Below are positions 7,235 through 16,070 of a stretch of DNA of 64,000 nucleotides, piece by piece. Location: the NCBI GenBank assembly GCA_002338615.1, contig DDIS01000085.1, positions 4,632-68,631 of the forward strand, read 5' to 3'. Both the position numbers and the translations under genes were made by a program. The first letter of the stretch is position 1. Each line of letters starts with the position of its first letter. Source of the DNA: Proteobacteria bacterium UBA1844. GTDB lineage: Bacteria; Pseudomonadota; Gammaproteobacteria; Steroidobacterales; Woeseiaceae. Under the pieces are notes generated by a model. It saw only the letters and a program-made list of their open reading frames with translations, was not told where the DNA came from and made no database searches.

Positions 7235-9976
7235 ATGCAAATATTTCATAAATGCTCTGCCTTTTTGACCCTGATCGTTGCCAGTGTCTTCGTATTGTTC
7301 ACAACGCATGCATTAGCTGCGGCGAGACCGGTGGCGGTAGAGATTTGCGCCGCTTGCCACGGTCTGAGCGAAGACGCCCCACCTTCGATTGGACCAAATC
7401 TCTGGGGAGTTGGCGGCCGCAAAGCAGGGTCTACGGAATACCAGTATTCGCCGGCAATGAAAGAGTTCGGCGCCACGTGGGACGCGAACACGCTGCAACG
7501 CTTTATCATGAAGCCTCTGGATCTTGTTCCAGGCACAAAAATGGCGTACCCCGGGCAACCCGACGCTGACGTTGCGAAATCGATTGCCGACTACCTGGTA
7601 GCTGGCGCGGAGTCATCACTTGCCGCGTCGAAGATGCAGAGTTCAAGTAACGATGCAGGCAAGTCCGCTGTATTGCCAACGACAGCGCCCGCGCGTGATG
7701 CGTTTGTCCAAGAATATTGCGTCGTGTGCCACAACACGCAATTGAAAACTGCTGATCTCGTTTTGGAGGGACAGACTACAGCGGAGCCAGGCACCAACGC
7801 GGAGCTTTGGGAGAAAGCTGCTCGCAGAGTCGCCGCACGCGAGATGCCGCCACCGCTTGCGCCGAAACACCCATCGTCCGATGCATCTCAGGCATTCGCA
7901 GATTCTCTGATCGTTGAACTGGACCGCGCAGCCAAGGCACTGCCGCATGCGGGCCCAAGCCTGGTTCGCCGGCTGAACCGTACAGAGTATGGCAACGCCG
8001 TGCGTGATTTGTTGGGCGTGGAATTCCCATTCGAGGGCGAACTTCCGGTCGATAGTGTTTCCGGTGGGTTCGACAATATAGGCGACGCGCTGTCGTTCAC
8101 ACCTGTATTGTTGGAGAGCTACCTAAAAGTTGGTCGCAAGGTAAGCGAACTGGCGGTCGGTATTTCCGATCCATCTCCGGTTGCGGAGCAATTTCCGGCT
8201 ACCAAAGCGCAGATGCAATGGATCGGCGACGGCGCGCCATTTGGGACCCGCGGTGGAATCGTCGTGCGCCATTACTTTCCGCGTGAGGGCGACTACGAGT
8301 TCCGCGTTTTTCTTAACGAAACAGACCTTACACCGATTGAAGGCGTTCGACTGTTTCAGACAAAAGTTCGCGTGCGGCCCGGTTTACACACATTTGTGGC
8401 GACTTTTCCCAGCCAGTTTGCTGATCACGAAGGACCTGTCCCAGCCTCCGGCGGTGCTGCAGGTCCCGGACTTGGAGGACCGCTGGACATATTGGGGTCC
8501 GCATGGAATCCGACCTTATTACTGTTTCTGGATGGCAAGGAACTAACGGACTTCAAAGTTGGGGGCTATTCGGCAGCCGAGGCTTCGTTCGTCATACAAG
8601 GAGGTGGGCCGCCTCGCGTGGCTCGCGTTGAAGTAGACGGCCCTTACGATGCGGGTCCGGTCACTACGACCGCAAGTCGGGAGCAGATCTTCGTTTGTTA
8701 CCCGGAGAAAGCGGCCGAGGAAGCGGGCTGTGCCAAAGAAGTTCTGCAAACAATTGTGCGTCGGGCATTCCGTCGCGATGTCGGGTCCGAGGACATAAAG
8801 CCATTCCTGGCTACCTACCAACAGATGCGATCCGAGTACGGATTCGATGGCGCGATCGCGGCGGCTATCCGTGGGGTTCTGATTTCACCGGACTTTCTGT
8901 TTCGCCTGGAGTTCGATCCGACTAACGCCGAGCCTGGCCAAATCTATCGTGTGAGCGATTTCGAACTGGCCAGTCGCTTGTCTTTTTTTCTATGGAGCAG
9001 CATCCCCGACCTCGCTCTGTTGGACGCAGCTCGTGATGGCGAGTTGCGAAGTGAGGCCGGTCTGGAGCGTCAAGTGCGTCGTATGTTGGCTGATAGCCGA
9101 GCCGATGCGCTGGTCAATAATTTTGCCGCGCAGTGGTTGGGTCTACGCGAGGTTCCGCAGGCCCAGCCGGACCCAACCGCGTATCCGCAATTCGATCAAG
9201 CGCTGCGAGATGCGTTCGAGCAGGAAACGCTTCTGTTCGTGCGCTCTATTATGCGTGAGAACCGTTCGGTTCTTGAGGTTGTTAACGGCGACTACACCTA
9301 TCTTAATGAGCGCCTTGCGTTGAACTACGATATTCCTGGTGTTAAAGGACCGGCCCTGCGGCGTGTAGAGTTTCCCGTGGACTCACCAAGAAGCGGGGTG
9401 TTGGGGCAGGGCGGTATCTTGATGGTCACGTCGCATGCGAATAAAACGACGCCGATACTGCGAGGGGTTTGGGTGTTGCGGAATTTATTGAACGCGCCGC
9501 CGCCACCACCACCCGCCGGTGTGCCACCGCTCAACGTTGAGCCTGCCCAAGACGGTCGTGTACTTACTACTCGCGAGCAGGTTGAACGGCATCGCGCAGA
9601 TCCTGTTTGTTCAACCTGCCATTCCCGTATCGACCCATGGGGCTTTGCCCTGGAAAGTTATGACGTATTGGGACGCCTGCGCACCGAAGACGAGGGTGGT
9701 CCGATTGATACCAGCGGGGTCCTTCCGAACGGGCGACAGTTCGCAGGCCCCGTCGGATTGCGGGACACAATGTTGGCACAGGCCGATGTGTTTGTGGCTG
9801 CGACGGTATCCCGGATGATGTCCTTCGCGCTGGGGCGGCCGGTCAGCGGGTGGGACCAGGCAGAGGTTAGAAATATCGTGCGCCAGGCCGAGCCCGAGGA
9901 CTATCGATTTGTAGACCTGGTGCTGGGAATCGTCAATAGCACACCTTTCAACTACAGGGAGGCGAGCAAACAATGA
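7235..9976 (+). CDS. Secreted three-haem DUF1587/DUF1592/DUF1588/DUF1585-type cytochrome protein
   Basis: A 913 aa secreted protein. Signal peptide residues 1-29 (hydrophobic, HALAA). A class I cytochrome c domain follows with C38AACH42 and a later G-T-K-M-A-Y-P Met-ligand segment; a second haem site is C162VVCH166 at the head of a PSD1-like cytochrome segment. The middle shows the DUF1587/DUF1592 region (RRLNRTEYGNAVRDLLG; FELASRLSFFLWSSIPD) and the C-terminal DUF1588/1585 region (C792STCH796-SRIDPWGFALE). The family is common in Planctomycetes, Verrucomicrobia and some Gammaproteobacteria and is thought to be redox-active on the cell surface or in the periplasm; no reaction is established. 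It overlaps the DUF1552 gene by 4 bp. The extra N-terminal class I cytochrome could hand electrons to the respiratory chain. Confidence 0.88.
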   Translation: MQIFHKCSAFLTLIVASVFVLFTTHALAAARPVAVEICAACHGLSEDAPPSIGPNLWGVGGRKAGSTEYQYSPAMKEFGATWDANTLQRFIMKPLDLVPGTKMAYPGQPDADVAKSIADYLVAGAESSLAASKMQSSSNDAGKSAVLPTTAPARDAFVQEYCVVCHNTQLKTADLVLEGQTTAEPGTNAELWEKAARRVAAREMPPPLAPKHPSSDASQAFADSLIVELDRAAKALPHAGPSLVRRLNRTEYGNAVRDLLGVEFPFEGELPVDSVSGGFDNIGDALSFTPVLLESYLKVGRKVSELAVGISDPSPVAEQFPATKAQMQWIGDGAPFGTRGGIVVRHYFPREGDYEFRVFLNETDLTPIEGVRLFQTKVRVRPGLHTFVATFPSQFADHEGPVPASGGAAGPGLGGPLDILGSAWNPTLLLFLDGKELTDFKVGGYSAAEASFVIQGGGPPRVARVEVDGPYDAGPVTTTASREQIFVCYPEKAAEEAGCAKEVLQTIVRRAFRRDVGSEDIKPFLATYQQMRSEYGFDGAIAAAIRGVLISPDFLFRLEFDPTNAEPGQIYRVSDFELASRLSFFLWSSIPDLALLDAARDGELRSEAGLERQVRRMLADSRADALVNNFAAQWLGLREVPQAQPDPTAYPQFDQALRDAFEQETLLFVRSIMRENRSVLEVVNGDYTYLNERLALNYDIPGVKGPALRRVEFPVDSPRSGVLGQGGILMVTSHANKTTPILRGVWVLRNLLNAPPPPPPAGVPPLNVEPAQDGRVLTTREQVERHRADPVCSTCHSRIDPWGFALESYDVLGRLRTEDEGGPIDTSGVLPNGRQFAGPVGLRDTMLAQADVFVAATVSRMMSFALGRPVSGWDQAEVRNIVRQAEPEDYRFVDLVLGIVNSTPFNYREASKQ

Positions 9977-11307
9977 TATTGAGGAAAAAGCACATATCCA
10001 GGCGAATGTTGTTACGCGGAGTAGGCGCGACGCTCGCTTTGCCTTTTCTGGATGCGATGCATCCGGCGCTTAGCGCAGAGCGAGATACTGCGGCTGCACC
10101 GATCCGCCGGCTGGGAATCGTTTACTACCCGCACGGTGTAGTGTACGAAAAATGGACACCGACGGGCACTGGTGGTCCACTGGTTATAACGGCAGGATTA
10201 AAGCCACTCGAGCGGCACAAGGAGAACCTGGTGGTGGTCGCAGGCCTGACCTCCAGTCCTGATCGAACCCAGGCGGATTTTCACGACCGAGCCATGGCTT
10301 CCTGGCTCACGGGCCAGGAGCTGACACGCGGCACCGTTCATGTCGGTGTGTCCGTTGACCAGGTCGCTGCTGCCAAACTCGGGCAAGAAACCCAGCTGTC
10401 ATCGCTGGAACTCGAGATTGAGGACGGGTCACACCACCAAGGTCCGAGCTTTCGTGATGCGACGACGGTATTGCCATCGGAAAGAAACCCGCGCGTCGTA
10501 TTTGAGCGCTTATTTGGCGAGGGAGGCAAGATTGATCCAGTGGCGATCGCTGCACGTGACGCTCGAGATAAGAGCGCACTGGATGCAGTAAGAGAGCGCA
10601 TCTCAGCGCTTAAGCGACAGCTCGGTCCCGCAGATGTTCGCACACTTGACCAGTACCTGGAATCAATCCGCGATGTGGAGCGCCGCATCGAAGTGGCGAC
10701 ATCAAAACCGCTGCCAGACTTACCGGATATGACACGGCCGTCCGGAATACCGGTCGACTGGGTCGAGCACGTCAAAATCATGTTCGACCTGCAAGTGCTC
10801 GCATATCAAGCAGATCTGACTCGCGTTGCCACCTTCGCAATTGCGAAAGAAGGCTCAGTGATGACTTTCCCGCATTTGGGAATTTCCACACAACATCACG
10901 AGGCAAGTCATCATAATTACGATCCCGCGAAACTGGATGATCTGTACAGGATTAACGTAGATCAGTCGGAACTTTTCGCTTACTACCTTGACAGGCTTGA
11001 CGCGGTCAAAGAAGCGAATGGTTCGCTGCTCGATAATTCAGTCATTCTCTTCGGTAGTACACTTTCGAATCCAACTGTGCACAGCCAACGTGACCTGCCG
11101 ACAATGCTGGCGGGTGGTGGTGGTGGGCGACTAAAAGGTGGTCGATTTATTCGTGTGAAGGGTGATCGTCCGCCGTGGCCGTTCGCGGCGGAGCTGCCGA
11201 CGTACTCACCGACCCCGATGACTAATCTTCACCTGGCCCTACTGGATATCGTCGGCGTACCGACCGAGAAGCTAGGCGACAGCACCGGTTCGTTGAATTT
11301 GTCATGA
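9973..11307 (+). CDS. DUF1552 family protein, Tat-exported
   Basis: A 444 aa protein with a twin-arginine signal (ISRRMLLRGVGATLALPFLDA). The body matches DUF1552: RRLGIVYYPHGV near the mature N-terminus, the central VDQVAAAKLG and GPSFRDATTVLP region, TFAIAKEGSVMTFPHLG with HHEASHHNYD, and a C-terminal LPTMLAGGGGGRLKGGRF. DUF1552 proteins resemble the alkaline-phosphatase/DUF1501 fold group and almost always sit next to a DUF1592 cytochrome, as here (4 bp ATGA overlap on both sides). They may form a periplasmic complex; activity is unknown. Function beyond export is not claimed. Confidence 0.88.
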   Translation: MILRKKHISRRMLLRGVGATLALPFLDAMHPALSAERDTAAAPIRRLGIVYYPHGVVYEKWTPTGTGGPLVITAGLKPLERHKENLVVVAGLTSSPDRTQADFHDRAMASWLTGQELTRGTVHVGVSVDQVAAAKLGQETQLSSLELEIEDGSHHQGPSFRDATTVLPSERNPRVVFERLFGEGGKIDPVAIAARDARDKSALDAVRERISALKRQLGPADVRTLDQYLESIRDVERRIEVATSKPLPDLPDMTRPSGIPVDWVEHVKIMFDLQVLAYQADLTRVATFAIAKEGSVMTFPHLGISTQHHEASHHNYDPAKLDDLYRINVDQSELFAYYLDRLDAVKEANGSLLDNSVILFGSTLSNPTVHSQRDLPTMLAGGGGGRLKGGRFIRVKGDRPPWPFAAELPTYSPTPMTNLHLALLDIVGVPTEKLGDSTGSLNLS

Positions 11308-13049
11308 CGATTGAGGCCAAGAATATTCGCAAAGGCACTTTAGTTTCGGCAGGGCTGCTCTCTGCGCTGCTGCTTGTGAGTCTTGCTGTCAATTTTGGGC
11401 CTGCCGACAGTCCTGTCGGTGAGGCGGAAAATGGGATAGGAGATGAGTCACTGATTACGGCCATTAAAAACGAGCGTTCTGCCGAGGTAGCGGACCTGTT
11501 GCGCCGTGGTATTGACCTGAATGTGCAAGATGAATTGGGGGCGACAGCCCTGGCGTGGGCCGTCGTCCGTGGTCATTCAGACGTTGTCGAACAGCTTGTC
11601 AGGAGTGGCGCCGATCCTAACTTGACGAATGTCATGGGGGTCGGGCCGCTCACGTTGGCCTTGGAGAGTGATTCCGTCAAGATCGTTCGCCTGCTTTTGG
11701 AAAATGGGGCGAGTGCAAATGCTCGAAGTAAAGGTGGCGAAACCCCACTGATGATGGCGGTCCATACTGGTTCGGCAGAATCTGTCCAATTACTTTTGTC
11801 GCATGGCGCAGACCCCGATGCACGCGCAGATCAATTCGGCCAGACTGCCTTGATGAGGGCCACCGGCCAGCCAGAAATTGTGCGCATGCTCCTGAACCAC
11901 GGGGCGGATCCGGGGCTGACGACCAAATCCTGGACGATAACAGCCGTCAACTATACGCCGATAATTCATACCTTAGGCGTCACGGGAATCCCATGGAGCC
12001 ACGACGGCGAATACCAAATAAAAGCGGGCGGGCAAAATGCATTGCATCTTGCGGCACAAAAAAACGACCTCGAGTCTGTTAAATCGTTGCTTGACGCCGG
12101 CATGGATGTAGACACGGTCACAGCCGATGGTACGACGCCGCTATTGGCAGCGCTCTACCATTGGTCGGCTGGCCCATCAGGCCGAAACTACCAGTTCGCG
12201 GGGGACATTGAGATCGCAAACCTGCTGCTCGACCGCGGCGCAAAAGTGGACGTGTCTGACCAAGCGGGTTACACGCCGCTGCACGGCGCAGCTTTAATTT
12301 TGGTCCTGAAGGACCCCGAAGGTGCCCAGCGCCTTGCCTTTAACCCGGCGCAGGCAAATCGACCCGATCGACCACGACCCAGTCCGCCTAAAGATGCGGG
12401 AAATGTCGTCACGCTGGTTCAGCGTCTGATTGATGCTGGTGCAGACCCTAATCAACCAACGCTACTGAAGACACCCGGTCCGGTGAATGTAGTACGCATC
12501 AATCCTTGCCCCCCAGGTTCTACGCCGTTCCATGTAATTGCTGCAAGCCGAAGTGAAGCCTTAGCTAAGCTTTTCTCTCAGCACGGCGCTGATCCGAACC
12601 GAGTCCGCGATGATGGCCATACACCTTTTTCACTTGCCGTCATGAACAACGATCTGCCGCTAGTGAAAGTCATGGTTGAGTACGGTGCCGACATTCACCG
12701 TCGTTATGATCCTATCGACCTACTGCCCGACCCGGTTGAGTCTGAAACCCTGGCGCGAAGTCAACAAAGTATTTTACACATAGCGGCTGTTCAGGGAAGT
12801 GAGTGGGTGATCAGTTATCTGGTCGCCAAGGGAGCCCCACTCGATGCAATCAATGATGCCGGTGAGACGCCTTTGGCGCTTGCTGACGCATTAGAGCGAT
12901 ACCGTGTTGCAAAGGAGACCGAAGGTTTCTTGGGGTCTCCGCTGTCTGAAAACCTCGAGCGTGAGACGCAGACGACAGACGCATTCAGGGCAGCTTACTT
13001 GCAGGAAGGTCTGGATCCTTCGTCGGAACAAGCTCGACTTGCTTACTAG
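11304..13049 (+). CDS. Membrane-anchored or secreted ankyrin-repeat protein
   Basis: A 581 aa protein with one N-terminal hydrophobic segment (about residues 11-30, KGTLVSAGLLSALLLVSLAV) and then repeated ankyrin units: ATALAWAVVRGHSDVVEQL, GADPN, ETPLMMAVHTG, AQKNDLESVKSLLDAGMD, TPLHGAALI, and further units to residue about 530. An insertion rich in proline splits two repeats near residue 350. Ankyrin repeats bind proteins. As the third gene of the DUF1592-DUF1552 operon, overlapping its neighbour by 4 bp, it is best seen as a scaffold for that pair on the periplasmic side. No catalytic domain is visible. Confidence 0.88.
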   Translation: MTIEAKNIRKGTLVSAGLLSALLLVSLAVNFGPADSPVGEAENGIGDESLITAIKNERSAEVADLLRRGIDLNVQDELGATALAWAVVRGHSDVVEQLVRSGADPNLTNVMGVGPLTLALESDSVKIVRLLLENGASANARSKGGETPLMMAVHTGSAESVQLLLSHGADPDARADQFGQTALMRATGQPEIVRMLLNHGADPGLTTKSWTITAVNYTPIIHTLGVTGIPWSHDGEYQIKAGGQNALHLAAQKNDLESVKSLLDAGMDVDTVTADGTTPLLAALYHWSAGPSGRNYQFAGDIEIANLLLDRGAKVDVSDQAGYTPLHGAALILVLKDPEGAQRLAFNPAQANRPDRPRPSPPKDAGNVVTLVQRLIDAGADPNQPTLLKTPGPVNVVRINPCPPGSTPFHVIAASRSEALAKLFSQHGADPNRVRDDGHTPFSLAVMNNDLPLVKVMVEYGADIHRRYDPIDLLPDPVESETLARSQQSILHIAAVQGSEWVISYLVAKGAPLDAINDAGETPLALADALERYRVAKETEGFLGSPLSENLERETQTTDAFRAAYLQEGLDPSSEQARLAY

Positions 13050-13090
13050 TTATTGTCCGATTCTTTTGACCACTACATGGGGAGGAGTCA

Positions 13091-14014
13091 ATGGAAATTG
13101 ACCGGAGAGGTTTTATCATCGCTGCAGGCGCCAGTGCACTGGTTGCGCCGGCATTCGGGACGGAGGTGGAAACGATTAAAGCGGTTGATACCGTACCGCA
13201 CATCTACGATACGAAGCGGCCGATAGGTAACCTGTATGCTCCTAACCCTGATGGTGTAACCGCGCAACAACTCAAACAGCAGGCGCCGAATGGCGTGGTA
13301 GGGACAATAGTAATTGAGGCGAGTCCCTGGTTGGAGGACAATTTGTGGTTGCTTGATGCTGTAAACGACGAGCCATTCGTGGTGGGTGTGGTTGGCAACC
13401 TTCCGCTGGGCGACAAAATTTTTCCCGAATACGTTGAGCGATACAGCAAGCACCCCCTGTTTCTCGGAATTCGACATGGGAACCTGTGGCCGGGCCATGA
13501 TTTGCCGGAGCAGATGAAGTCGCCGGCATTCGTTGCGCATTTGAGGCTTTTGGCACAGGCCGATCTGACGTTAGACCTGGCGAATCCACGACTGAATCTG
13601 CTGGAAGCGGCGGTGCGTGTTAACGACGCTGTTCCCGAATTGACGGTTATTGTTGATCATCTCGGCGGCTACCGTCCGACGATGGATGAGTGGGTCGGTT
13701 TGGAGCCCATACTTCGGGAGTATGCCGAGCGACCAAACCTATATTGCAAGCTAACGGGATTGTCTTCGGAGAATCCAGACGCTTCCCCGGCCCAGGTTGT
13801 TGCTGAAAATAGAGATCGGCTGGATCGGTTCTACGATGCATTTGGCAGAGAACGAACGATTGGGGGCGGGTACTTCACTACAGAATCGCTATTGATTCTT
13901 AACGAATACCTCGTTGCAGAATCGATCGAGGACCGCGCGAACTTTTTTTGGAAGAATTCAGTGCGAGCCTATAAATGGACTCCCCGCAATTCCGCACAGT
14001 CGAGCCTGGGATAG
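13091..14014 (+). CDS. Exported amidohydrolase-2 family protein with degenerate active site (copy A)
   Basis: A 307 aa protein with a twin-arginine-type signal (IDRRGFIIAAGASALVAPAF) and the fold of the amidohydrolase-2 / fuconolactonase-like family (IEASPWLEDNLWLL, GIRHGNLW, LTVIVDHLGG). The metal-binding HxH of the first strand is lost: VDTVPHIYD has V35 where the paralogue at 24647 has H36. The C-terminal GSDWP motif with its catalytic aspartate is also lost; the same place reads IGGGYF (residues 257-262). The protein may be non-hydrolytic, binding or helping a partner, or under decay, although the frame is intact. A strong GGGGAGGAG site precedes the ATG, 41 bp after the ankyrin gene, so it may be a fourth gene of that operon. 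Confidence 0.82.
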   Translation: MEIDRRGFIIAAGASALVAPAFGTEVETIKAVDTVPHIYDTKRPIGNLYAPNPDGVTAQQLKQQAPNGVVGTIVIEASPWLEDNLWLLDAVNDEPFVVGVVGNLPLGDKIFPEYVERYSKHPLFLGIRHGNLWPGHDLPEQMKSPAFVAHLRLLAQADLTLDLANPRLNLLEAAVRVNDAVPELTVIVDHLGGYRPTMDEWVGLEPILREYAERPNLYCKLTGLSSENPDASPAQVVAENRDRLDRFYDAFGRERTIGGGYFTTESLLILNEYLVAESIEDRANFFWKNSVRAYKWTPRNSAQSSLG

Positions 14015-14087
14015 CCGCGTAATGACTACTGACGGTGTCCTTAAATGTGGTGACACATGCCTTGCGCAATCTTGCCATTGTTAAGCG

Positions 14088-14126
14088 TCCCGTAATATGC
14101 CATCGTATATCAATATCTAGAACACC
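14088..14126 (+). promoter_or_regulatory. Conserved promoter element, AATATGCCATC...ATCAATAT type (site 1)
   Basis: The stretch reads TCCCGTAATATGCCATC then GTATATCAATATCTAG. Nearly the same sequence occurs upstream of two TBDR genes (15965 and 21041). Shared positions give the consensus TAATATGCCATC-K-TRTATCARTAT. It is about 100 bp upstream of the beta-propeller gene. The AT-rich right half may contain the -10 region. Whether it is an operator or the core promoter cannot be told by eye. Confidence 0.6.
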
Positions 14127-14219
14127 TTTGGGCAATCCCCAGAAAACAGGGTTATCTCGAGAAATTGGGGACCAGGGGCGTTTAAATCGCAGTTCAATTT
14201 AAGGGAAAGGGAGCCGACT

Positions 14220-15416
14220 ATGAAGTTGATACTTTTGAAGAGCTTTGCCGCCGCAGTGTTCGGAGCAATTTTGTTCATGCCCGTAGTGGTCAGTGCGCAA
14301 GAAGACCCGACGAAGGGAATGAGTGCCGAGGAAATCGAGAACGTCTTTCGACCACGCGCCCGGCAGCTACTCTACGTAACTCTCCCTGGGACACTGGAGT
14401 ACCCTGGCTACCTGACTGGCCTTGGAATTGTAGTCCTCGACGTTAACAACGATTACAGCTTCGTCAAGCGTATTCCAGCGATCGAAGTTCCAGCCAGCAT
14501 GAGCCCGGAGCAAGTCGCGGGTGTCGCTGCGAGCCCGACAACAAATATGATCTATTTAGGCTATCGAGGTCGCCTGGCTGCGTATGACCTGGCGACCGAT
14601 AAGTTGGCGTGGGTGCAGACATATGACGGCAAGTGTTGCGAACGGCCAGAGGTCACAAAGGACGGCAAGACTATCGTTGTGGGCTCAGATCTGCAGGACT
14701 ACTGGTATGTGGTCGATGCTAAGACCGGCAAACTGAAAGGCACAATTAAAGCGCCGAACAGCATGCTCGCGCACAACCTGAATCTCAGTCCGGACGGCAA
14801 GCTGGCGTTCATGTCGCCGAACGGTCCGGTGCTCGCGGTCGGGGACATAAAGACCATGAAGCTAGTCAAGGAGATTCGTTTCAGCGACAACGTCCGTCCG
14901 TTTGTGGTCAACAAGGATGCTTCAAAAATTTACGCGAATCTGAATAACTTGCTCGGTTTCGAAATTGCCGACGTAGAGAGCGGCAAGATCACAAAACGAA
15001 TTGAGATCACAACTTTTCCATGGAAGGAAGCAAACGCCAATGAAGTGATTCCGCATGGGTGTCCCAGCCACGGCATTGCGCTGGTGGACGATGACAAGGA
15101 GGTGTGGATCGTTGATGGCATCAATGATTTCGTCCATATATTTGACAACACTCAAGACACACCGGTTCTGATCAACAGTATCAAAACTGGCAAGGGTCCA
15201 GCGTGGATTACAATCGGCCTTGACGAAAAGCATGCCTACATTTCAACTGGCGATGTCATCGACACGAAGAGCTACAAGGTCGTAGGTCAGTTGAAAGACG
15301 AATACGGTCGTGTGATGCGCAGCGAAAAACTTCTCGACATGAGCTTTCGAGATGGAAAACTTCGGCGTGTTGCAAGCCAGTTCGGCAACGGTCAGGTCCT
15401 CACCTCCGGCGAATGA
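14220..15416 (+). CDS. Periplasmic YVTN-type beta-propeller protein
   Basis: A 398 aa protein with a signal peptide (LKSFAAAVFGAILFMPVVVSAQ). The mature part is made of repeated propeller blades: GLGIVVLDVNNDYSFVKRIP, NMIYLGYRGRLAAYDLAT, KTIVVGSDLQDYWYVVDAKTG, LSPDGKLAFMSP, KEVWIVDGINDFVHIFD and KHAYISTGDVIDTKSY. This is the YVTN / methylamine-dehydrogenase heavy-chain-like architecture. A CC pair sits in DGKCCERPEV, unusual for such blades. It overlaps by 4 bp a small cytochrome c gene, so the two probably form a periplasmic redox or binding pair. A good AAGGGAG ribosome site precedes the ATG. Quinoprotein or dehydrogenase activity is possible but not shown. Confidence 0.78.
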   Translation: MKLILLKSFAAAVFGAILFMPVVVSAQEDPTKGMSAEEIENVFRPRARQLLYVTLPGTLEYPGYLTGLGIVVLDVNNDYSFVKRIPAIEVPASMSPEQVAGVAASPTTNMIYLGYRGRLAAYDLATDKLAWVQTYDGKCCERPEVTKDGKTIVVGSDLQDYWYVVDAKTGKLKGTIKAPNSMLAHNLNLSPDGKLAFMSPNGPVLAVGDIKTMKLVKEIRFSDNVRPFVVNKDASKIYANLNNLLGFEIADVESGKITKRIEITTFPWKEANANEVIPHGCPSHGIALVDDDKEVWIVDGINDFVHIFDNTQDTPVLINSIKTGKGPAWITIGLDEKHAYISTGDVIDTKSYKVVGQLKDEYGRVMRSEKLLDMSFRDGKLRRVASQFGNGQVLTSGE

Positions 15417-15886
15417 TGCCAGGCGTACGTGGTAAGTTCCGGGGTGGTCGACTATTGTTGTGTGGAGCCGCCATTGCGGTGGCACTGCACGCCGAGGCGG
15501 GCAGCCGCTCTGATCAGGTTGCCGAGGAAGCGGCAATGGAGGCTGTCTGCGGCGCTTGCCACACCCTGGAGCTCGTCACTACCCGTATACGCTCTAAGCA
15601 AGCATGGTTTGGTATTTTCGAGCAAATGCTGAACCTTGGTGCGCAAGGCACGGACAAGCAGTTCGCTGCAGTCGGTCGCTACATTCTAACGAGGCTTACC
15701 CAGGTGAGGGTCAACGAGGCGCCGGCTGACGAGCTGGCGCTCTTGCTGGACATCCCTGGCTCAGTCGCTGCGGCGATCGTCTCGTATCGAGAGCGGCAAA
15801 AAATAGTTGATCTGGAGGATCTGCGGAGCGTGCCAGGCATCGACGCTGATGAGCTAGCCAGCTGGGCGGACCGCATAGTCTTCTAA
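15413..15886 (+). CDS. Small cytochrome c fused to a ComEA-like helix-hairpin-helix domain
   Basis: A 157 aa protein: an N-terminal hydrophobic signal (RLLLCGAAIAVALHAEA), a haem-binding CGACH at about residues 46-50, a helical stretch, and then a C-terminal helix-hairpin-helix unit (VNEAPADELALLLDIPGS...IVSYRERQKIVDLEDLRSVPGID) as found in ComEA and in small T2SS-K-like domains. HhH domains usually bind DNA, but secreted versions also act in protein contacts. The haem segment resembles the haem domain seen in quinohemoprotein amine dehydrogenase alpha subunits. It overlaps the propeller gene by 4 bp (ATGATG). The combination of one haem with HhH is uncommon; partner is likely the propeller. 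Confidence 0.75.
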   Translation: MMPGVRGKFRGGRLLLCGAAIAVALHAEAGSRSDQVAEEAAMEAVCGACHTLELVTTRIRSKQAWFGIFEQMLNLGAQGTDKQFAAVGRYILTRLTQVRVNEAPADELALLLDIPGSVAAAIVSYRERQKIVDLEDLRSVPGIDADELASWADRIVF

Positions 15887-15964
15887 AAACCAAAAGCTGC
15901 CATGCAATGTTGATCGAAATGTGAACGGACGTTACATTTAATGAGATAAATTTGTTGTCATTCG

Positions 15965-15997
15965 TCCCTAAATATGCCATCTTATATCAGTATATAA
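15965..15997 (+). promoter_or_regulatory. Conserved promoter element (site 2), upstream of TBDR-1
   Basis: TCCCTAAATATGCCATC then TTATATCAGTATATAAA, matching the sites at 14088 and 21041. TATA-TCAG-TATA forms a short dyad. A TTGTCA hexamer lies just upstream (15955-15960), as it does in the site at 21041. The TBDR-1 start is 74 bp downstream. Confidence 0.65.
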
Positions 15998-16070
15998 AGG
16001 GCTCGGATCAGGAACATGAGGGCGATGTAATCCTGCTCAGGCGAATTGAAACTGACAAAAAAACTGACAC

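Noticed and set aside
7083..7268. 61-codon frame ahead of the DUF1592 gene
   Set aside because: It overlaps the next gene, has no domain features, and lies in the leader of a promoter; a leader peptide is possible but not supported.
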